A DNA stretch of 64,000 nt from CAXBOO01 sp963977425 (GTDB lineage Bacteria; Bacteroidota; Bacteroidia; Flavobacteriales_D; Luteibaculaceae): NCBI GenBank assembly GCA_963977425.1, contig CAXBOO010000002.1, positions 434,001 through 498,000 of the forward strand. The letters are read 5' to 3'. Numbering within the stretch: the first letter of the stretch is position 1; each line of letters begins with the position of its first letter. Both the position numbers and the translations under genes were made by a program. This document shows positions 60,252 to 64,000 of this stretch, piece by piece. The notes under the pieces were generated by a model. It saw nothing but the letters and a program-made list of their open reading frames with translations. It was not told where the DNA came from and did no database searches.

Positions 60252-60281
60252 AAAAAGCCCACGTATTACGCAGGCTTTTTT
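60251..60281 (-). terminator. Terminator of the gldKLMN operon
   Basis: On the minus strand GCCTGCG pairs with CGTGGGC (with G·U pairs) around a TAATA loop. It is flanked by A6 upstream and T6 downstream. Confidence 0.8.
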
Positions 60282-60299
60282 GAATATATGTTGGAATTA

Positions 60300-61217
60300 T
60301 TAGTAACTCCACAAATCGTGTTCGAATAGATTGATTTCATCTTTAATCTTTTCACCTTCAATTAAGGTTTCATAAGGATCTTTCTTATAATCATCAATTT
60401 CTCTATCGTAAACGTTTTGTTCTTTTACGATATGTGACGAGAATTTTCTTTTAATGAAGATGTCATCAAAAGTCAATCTTTGAGTTTTGTTTCCTTTGTT
60501 AAACGCCTCATAATTTACAAGTACATGACGCAATTCAGGGAAATAGAACCAAGCAGACCCTACTCTAAATTTATTTTGTTTCTCACCTTTATCTAAATAA
60601 GAAAACAATGGTTGAAGGCCTAAAATCTTAACTCTTAATTGTGAGTGTTGTTTATCGAAATACCAATCTTCTTTCAATCTATAAGCTACTACTTCACTTG
60701 TTTGGAATGGTTGATAAACTTCAACAATTTCCTCCGTAGGCTCATTGGTAATAGGATCAATTGCATAATCCTTATACGTATACCCGAAAAGGTTTGTATC
60801 AGTAAAACCGGCTCCAATCGGAATAGTGAATTCATCATCCGGTTGTGTAGAAGGCAATTTAAATTTGTGGAATGGTTGAATCAAACCTTCTTGGTATGAA
60901 AGTTTGATAATTTCAATTAACGATTTACGGTCTTGAATAGGTTCGATAGGATAGTATAAAGGAAGATTGATTTTTTCCTTCAATTCAATTTCTCTCCAAA
61001 CTCTTTTTGACCACATAACATCAGCCTCTCTGATTGGTGGATAATCTACCACCAAGCGTTGTTGAAAGTTTCTGATACTATCAATATCGTATGAATTATC
61101 GTAATCCAAAAAAGAATCACGGTATATTTCCTTTTTTTGCTCAGGGCTTAATACTTGTGCTACTGCAGAGCCAGCAACGAACAAGCAACCAATAGATAAA
61201 ATTTTGGATAGTTTCAT
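60300..61217 (-). CDS. gldN: Gliding motility/T9SS protein GldN
   Basis: A periplasmic component of the type IX secretion and gliding machinery that forms a ring with the lipoprotein GldK. The 305-residue protein has a signal peptide (1-20, cut after GSAVA-Q). The mature N-terminal part is charged, with DADVMWSKRVWREIELKEKINLPLYYPIEP typical of GldN/PorN. VVAYRLKEDWYFDKQHSQLRVKILGLQP and AWFYFPELRHVLVNYEAFN follow. The C-terminus ends with DEINLFEHDLWSY, also characteristic. Its start is 1 nt from the gldM stop. A terminator comes after it, so it is the last gene of the operon here. Confidence 0.96.
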   Translation of the reverse strand: MKLSKILSIGCLFVAGSAVAQVLSPEQKKEIYRDSFLDYDNSYDIDSIRNFQQRLVVDYPPIREADVMWSKRVWREIELKEKINLPLYYPIEPIQDRKSLIEIIKLSYQEGLIQPFHKFKLPSTQPDDEFTIPIGAGFTDTNLFGYTYKDYAIDPITNEPTEEIVEVYQPFQTSEVVAYRLKEDWYFDKQHSQLRVKILGLQPLFSYLDKGEKQNKFRVGSAWFYFPELRHVLVNYEAFNKGNKTQRLTFDDIFIKRKFSSHIVKEQNVYDREIDDYKKDPYETLIEGEKIKDEINLFEHDLWSY

Positions 61218-61218
61218 A

Positions 61219-62949
61219 TTATATAGCTTTTAGTGAAAGGTTTCCCTTTATTAATCGTTCTTCACCAGATTTACTCTTACAAATTATACTTGAAAAAGTA
61301 ATACGTGCTCCAGGTTTTAAACTAGCTAAAGCACCAGTTACATCTCCAGGAAGTCTTTCTCCAGAAACAGTTTTAGAGTAATCATCTCCACCACTGTTGA
61401 TAGTTACTTTGTAAGACTTCACATTCCAAGAAATACCATCGAACAAGAAGTTTTCATCCAACTTCGCTTTCAACATAGTTCCTCTTTTCATGAGGTTTAC
61501 ATCCATTGTACCATCTGAACCGTCATTACCAACAAACGTTACAAATGGATCTGGTATTGTTTTAATCTTAAATACTTTAGAACCTTTACTGCTTGTTCTT
61601 CCGTCTTTTCTTACAGAAACAGATACAGTTACAGTAGAGTTAGTCTTAAGCGTTTTTGGTGGAGTAACTTCAAAAGATCCACCTTTTATTTTCTTAACTG
61701 AACATCCGCCTGTTACACTGATACTAATGTTATCTGAATCGGCACCTGGTACAGAAACAGTAAGCGGGTTAGCAAGAGTTCTGTACAAAACATTCAATTT
61801 AGAAGGATCAATTACTGCTTCAGCATTTGAAACTTTGTATCCAAATTCAAACGGATAATCTTGCATTTGGCCTGTCAATGGATCAGCCATTTTCAAAACA
61901 CCTTTCCAATCAAAACTACCATTAGCGCCAACCTTCTTCCCGATAATACCTTTACCTGCTCTAACATCTAGTTTTTCACCATCAATTAATTTACCGTCGG
62001 CATCAACACGTTGTGAAATATAAATTTCAGGATCTTTAGTATCATCATAAGCTGCAAGAATCACTTCTGCTTTGAATGAATCTCCAGGTGCTAATAATGT
62101 CTTACCCATACTAACAACAGGAACAATGCTTGAAACTTTGAAATCGGCAGCATCTATTCGACTTGCCAATAATTTCAACATATCAGATTCCACAGCTTTG
62201 ATATCCGACTGTACTTTACTCAATACAGCTTGAACACCCGCAATTGGAATATGATCAAATAAATGAAAAGCCCAATCTTGCATTACACCATCATGATCAG
62301 GTGTTTGTTCAAAATTGAAAATCTTTTCAATCGCATCAATTTGCGCTTGCTTTTGAGCTTTAGTAAATCCTTTCAATCCATTGATGGATGCAATAGAATT
62401 TGCCTTAAACGATTCCAGTTTAGCTTGCAATTCAATACCTGACCATTCGCCATCTCTAGGCTTGTCTAGGTTATCTCCAAACAATAAAAATGTAGGTGTA
62501 TCGTAATCATCCTTTTTCTCATACAGTTTAACACTCATTACAGTGTCAACTCCATTTTCATTAGGAGCAAGGTACTTAGACAATTCTGGATCGTCTTTTA
62601 AATCAGGAATCTGAGCCAATTTAGTACCACCACGTTCTGAATTTAAAAACAAAATTGCTTTTAAAGTTGTAAGGTATTTAACTGTTTCGTCAGCTTCTGA
62701 TTTTATAGATTGAGCTTGTTTCCAGTACTCTTCAACTTTCGCTGGATTTTTATCGTATGCTGCTTTAAAGGCTGCATATTGATCGTCAATTTTAGTTGTA
62801 AATGATTCGTTGGTAGCTACAATACCTTCATCAATCATCGCGAACGCTTCCAATATATCTTTTGACACATTCAGTGCTAACAATGCTGTTAGTACCAAAT
62901 ACATCATCCCGATCATTTTCTGCCTTCCGGTTTCTTTACCGCCTGCCAT
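61219..62949 (-). CDS. gldM: Gliding motility/T9SS protein GldM
   Basis: A 576-residue core protein that, with GldL, forms the proton-driven motor of type IX secretion and gliding. It has one N-terminal membrane helix (about 12-34: MIGMMYLVLTALLALNVSKDILEAFAMI) and a large periplasmic region. GldM/PorM structures show four domains; here the signature stretches PGDSFKAEVILAAY, GANGSFDWKGVLKM, DPLTGQMQDYPFEFGYKVSNAEAVIDPSKLNVLYRTLANPLTVSVPG and the C-terminal part with PGARITFSSIICKSKSGEERLIKGNLSLKAI are visible. The stop is next to the gldN start. Confidence 0.97.
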   Translation of the reverse strand: MAGGKETGRQKMIGMMYLVLTALLALNVSKDILEAFAMIDEGIVATNESFTTKIDDQYAAFKAAYDKNPAKVEEYWKQAQSIKSEADETVKYLTTLKAILFLNSERGGTKLAQIPDLKDDPELSKYLAPNENGVDTVMSVKLYEKKDDYDTPTFLLFGDNLDKPRDGEWSGIELQAKLESFKANSIASINGLKGFTKAQKQAQIDAIEKIFNFEQTPDHDGVMQDWAFHLFDHIPIAGVQAVLSKVQSDIKAVESDMLKLLASRIDAADFKVSSIVPVVSMGKTLLAPGDSFKAEVILAAYDDTKDPEIYISQRVDADGKLIDGEKLDVRAGKGIIGKKVGANGSFDWKGVLKMADPLTGQMQDYPFEFGYKVSNAEAVIDPSKLNVLYRTLANPLTVSVPGADSDNISISVTGGCSVKKIKGGSFEVTPPKTLKTNSTVTVSVSVRKDGRTSSKGSKVFKIKTIPDPFVTFVGNDGSDGTMDVNLMKRGTMLKAKLDENFLFDGISWNVKSYKVTINSGGDDYSKTVSGERLPGDVTGALASLKPGARITFSSIICKSKSGEERLIKGNLSLKAI

Positions 62950-62981
62950 AAGTCGTTATATTATTTAGGATTTGGTTTAGA

Positions 62982-63785
62982 TTAACCTTTGTTGTAATTC
63001 ATTGCATTCAACATATTACCATAAACAGTGTTCAATGATGATAGGTTGGTAGACAATTCAGAAATATTCTCTTTATAACGCTTAGTATCTTCAACAGAAT
63101 CTCTTAGGTTTTTCAATAACTCATCGATACCTTCAAACGCTTGGTTAGAAGCTTTAAGATGATCTACAGAACCACTCAATTGCAATTCATATGCCTCGTT
63201 CAATTTATTCAAGTTAGAAGTCAATTTCTTCAAACTTTCGCCTGCTGTTTTACCAGAGAATTCAGTATCCTGAAGACTAGCTAATGATTCAGAAGCATTA
63301 ACATATGCATCGCTTAAGTGACTTACTTTTTCTGTAGCCCCTTTGATAGAATTAACGTATTCATTGGTTGCAACTGAAGCATCTGAAATGTCGTTCAATT
63401 TTCGAGCTTGTCCACTCAAAGTTCTCATACCTTCTCCAAGGTTTTCCAACAATTCAGGAGTGATTTTTGCTTTATCAAGCGCACCGTCAAGGTCATCCCA
63501 ACTTACAGATGTCTCATCTTCAAGATTCAACTCCATTTCGTCTTGTCTAAACTGCTTATAAACTAAAGACCAATCATATTCAGCATGAATTGGTTCAAAA
63601 GCAGAAAATATAAAGATAATTGCTTCTGTACCTAGACCTAATATCAACATTTCGTTTGCTCCTGGCCAGTGCATAATCTTAAAAAGTGCACCTACAATTA
63701 CTACTGCCGCTCCAATACCATAGAGCTTTGCCATAAAGTTTTTCCAAGATTTACTACCGGGTCTGAATCCTTTTACGTTTGCCAT
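62982..63785 (-). CDS. gldL: Gliding motility/T9SS protein GldL
   Basis: The inner-membrane partner of GldM in the T9SS motor. The 267 residues start with MANVKGFRPGSKSWKNFMAKLYGIGAAVVIVGALFKIMHWPGANEMLILGLGTEAIIFIFSAFEP. This shows two membrane helices and the KIMHWPG motif with a conserved acidic residue (Glu) in the second helix, linked to proton use. The cytoplasmic rest is a long helical coiled-coil region with repeated heptads (about 110-260). It precedes gldM by 32 nt and follows gldK by 49 nt. Confidence 0.97.
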   Translation of the reverse strand: MANVKGFRPGSKSWKNFMAKLYGIGAAVVIVGALFKIMHWPGANEMLILGLGTEAIIFIFSAFEPIHAEYDWSLVYKQFRQDEMELNLEDETSVSWDDLDGALDKAKITPELLENLGEGMRTLSGQARKLNDISDASVATNEYVNSIKGATEKVSHLSDAYVNASESLASLQDTEFSGKTAGESLKKLTSNLNKLNEAYELQLSGSVDHLKASNQAFEGIDELLKNLRDSVEDTKRYKENISELSTNLSSLNTVYGNMLNAMNYNKG

Positions 63786-63834
63786 TCTTTTTTTTCTGTT
63801 TTAGTTGTTTGGGTAAGTTGGTTGTTCTTATTTA

Positions 63835-64000
63835 TTAGTTCTGTACTTCTTGTCCTCTTCCTAAGAATGACATTACTGAACGGAACCCTATGTAAGATTT
63901 TGCTGAATCTTGATATTCAAATGTTCTAGTACCACATTGTAAGTAGTAAGGAACATCTTTCCAAGATCCACCACGAATAACTTTTCTTTTAAATACTGGT
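63835..64000 (-). CDS. gldK: Gliding motility lipoprotein GldK, C-terminal end (partial)
   Basis: The frame is open from the window's right edge to a TAA at 63835. The 54 visible residues are the end of a formylglycine-generating-enzyme (FGE-sulfatase) domain: VIRGGSWKDVPYYLQCG, then YIGFRSVMSFLGRGQEVQN. This is the usual C-terminus of GldK/PorK, the outer-membrane lipoprotein of the GldK-GldN ring. The N-terminus lies outside. The position before gldL on the same strand confirms the order K-L-M-N. Confidence 0.92.
   Translation of the reverse strand, partial: PVFKRKVIRGGSWKDVPYYLQCGTRTFEYQDSAKSYIGFRSVMSFLGRGQEVQN

Noticed and set aside
1..64000. CRISPR arrays, insertion sequences, prophage or toxin-antitoxin genes
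   Set aside because: Reading both strands showed no spaced direct repeats, transposase, integrase, phage structural gene or recognisable toxin-antitoxin pair.

Overview
The window reads as an ordinary chromosomal segment of a Bacteroidota bacterium, most likely order Flavobacteriales. The evidence is the gldK-gldL-gldM-gldN type IX secretion/gliding operon at the right edge, two secreted proteins with type A T9SS C-terminal domains, DUF5686 and DUF2797 proteins, AT-rich DNA, and promoters of the Bacteroidota form TTG-N19-TAnnTTTG. There is no phage, insertion sequence, CRISPR array or rRNA operon. Genes are densely packed with many 1-11 nt overlaps.

Layout. 1-1899 (+): 3' end of ftsH, a DUF2007 protein, cdsA and psd. 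1894-9110 (-): a tight eight-gene run headed by radC that encodes two polysaccharide-deacetylase-like proteins, a GT39-type glycosyltransferase, an AAC(3)-like acetyltransferase, a FemAB/GNAT-like protein, a membrane protein and a HAD phosphatase. This is the least understood block. 9186-11080 (-): rpsT, tRNA-Glu, proS. 11148-13777 (+): a low-complexity lipoprotein followed directly by a FadL-type porin. 13801-19835: DUF2797, GH3-like, deoxynucleoside kinase, a DsbD with doubled periplasmic domain, VOC protein. 19836-27547 (-): queuosine-precursor transporter, a small unknown, tilS, pabB, hemH, lpdA, lnt. 27583-28514 (+): pssA, purS. 28516-33983 (-): kdsD, tatC, DUF5686, lptB, secreted unknown. 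34076-36259 (+): recQ. 36337-41682 (-): lipoprotein, M20 amidohydrolase, half-size TauE, a large propeller-barrel protein. 41706-50920: MBL hydrolase, kynU-kmo-OMP operon, hemL, UbiA-like protein, gcvP. 51234-55552 (+): two tandem T9SS cargo proteins. 55600-59574: mlaF-mlaE (-), then a 50-codon lipoprotein, an aminotransferase and manC (+). 59583-64000 (-): outer-membrane protein and gldN, gldM, gldL, gldK (partial).

How they work together. The envelope dominates. CdsA, PssA and Psd together make phosphatidylethanolamine. KdsD and LptB serve Kdo/LPS. Lnt matures lipoproteins. MlaEF moves lipids. TatC and GldKLMN export proteins, and the two T9SS cargoes would be clients of the latter. ManC supplies GDP-mannose. 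Metabolism is represented by haem synthesis (tRNA-Glu, HemL, HemH), the lower kynurenine branch (KynU, Kmo), glycine cleavage (GcvP, with LpdA as possible L-protein), folate (PabB) and purines (PurS). I did not find a clearly novel defence or mobile system. The best candidates for undescribed biology are the radC-headed envelope-glycan operon, the low-complexity lipoprotein/FadL pair, the hidden small lipoprotein gene at 57126, and the doubled-domain DsbD.
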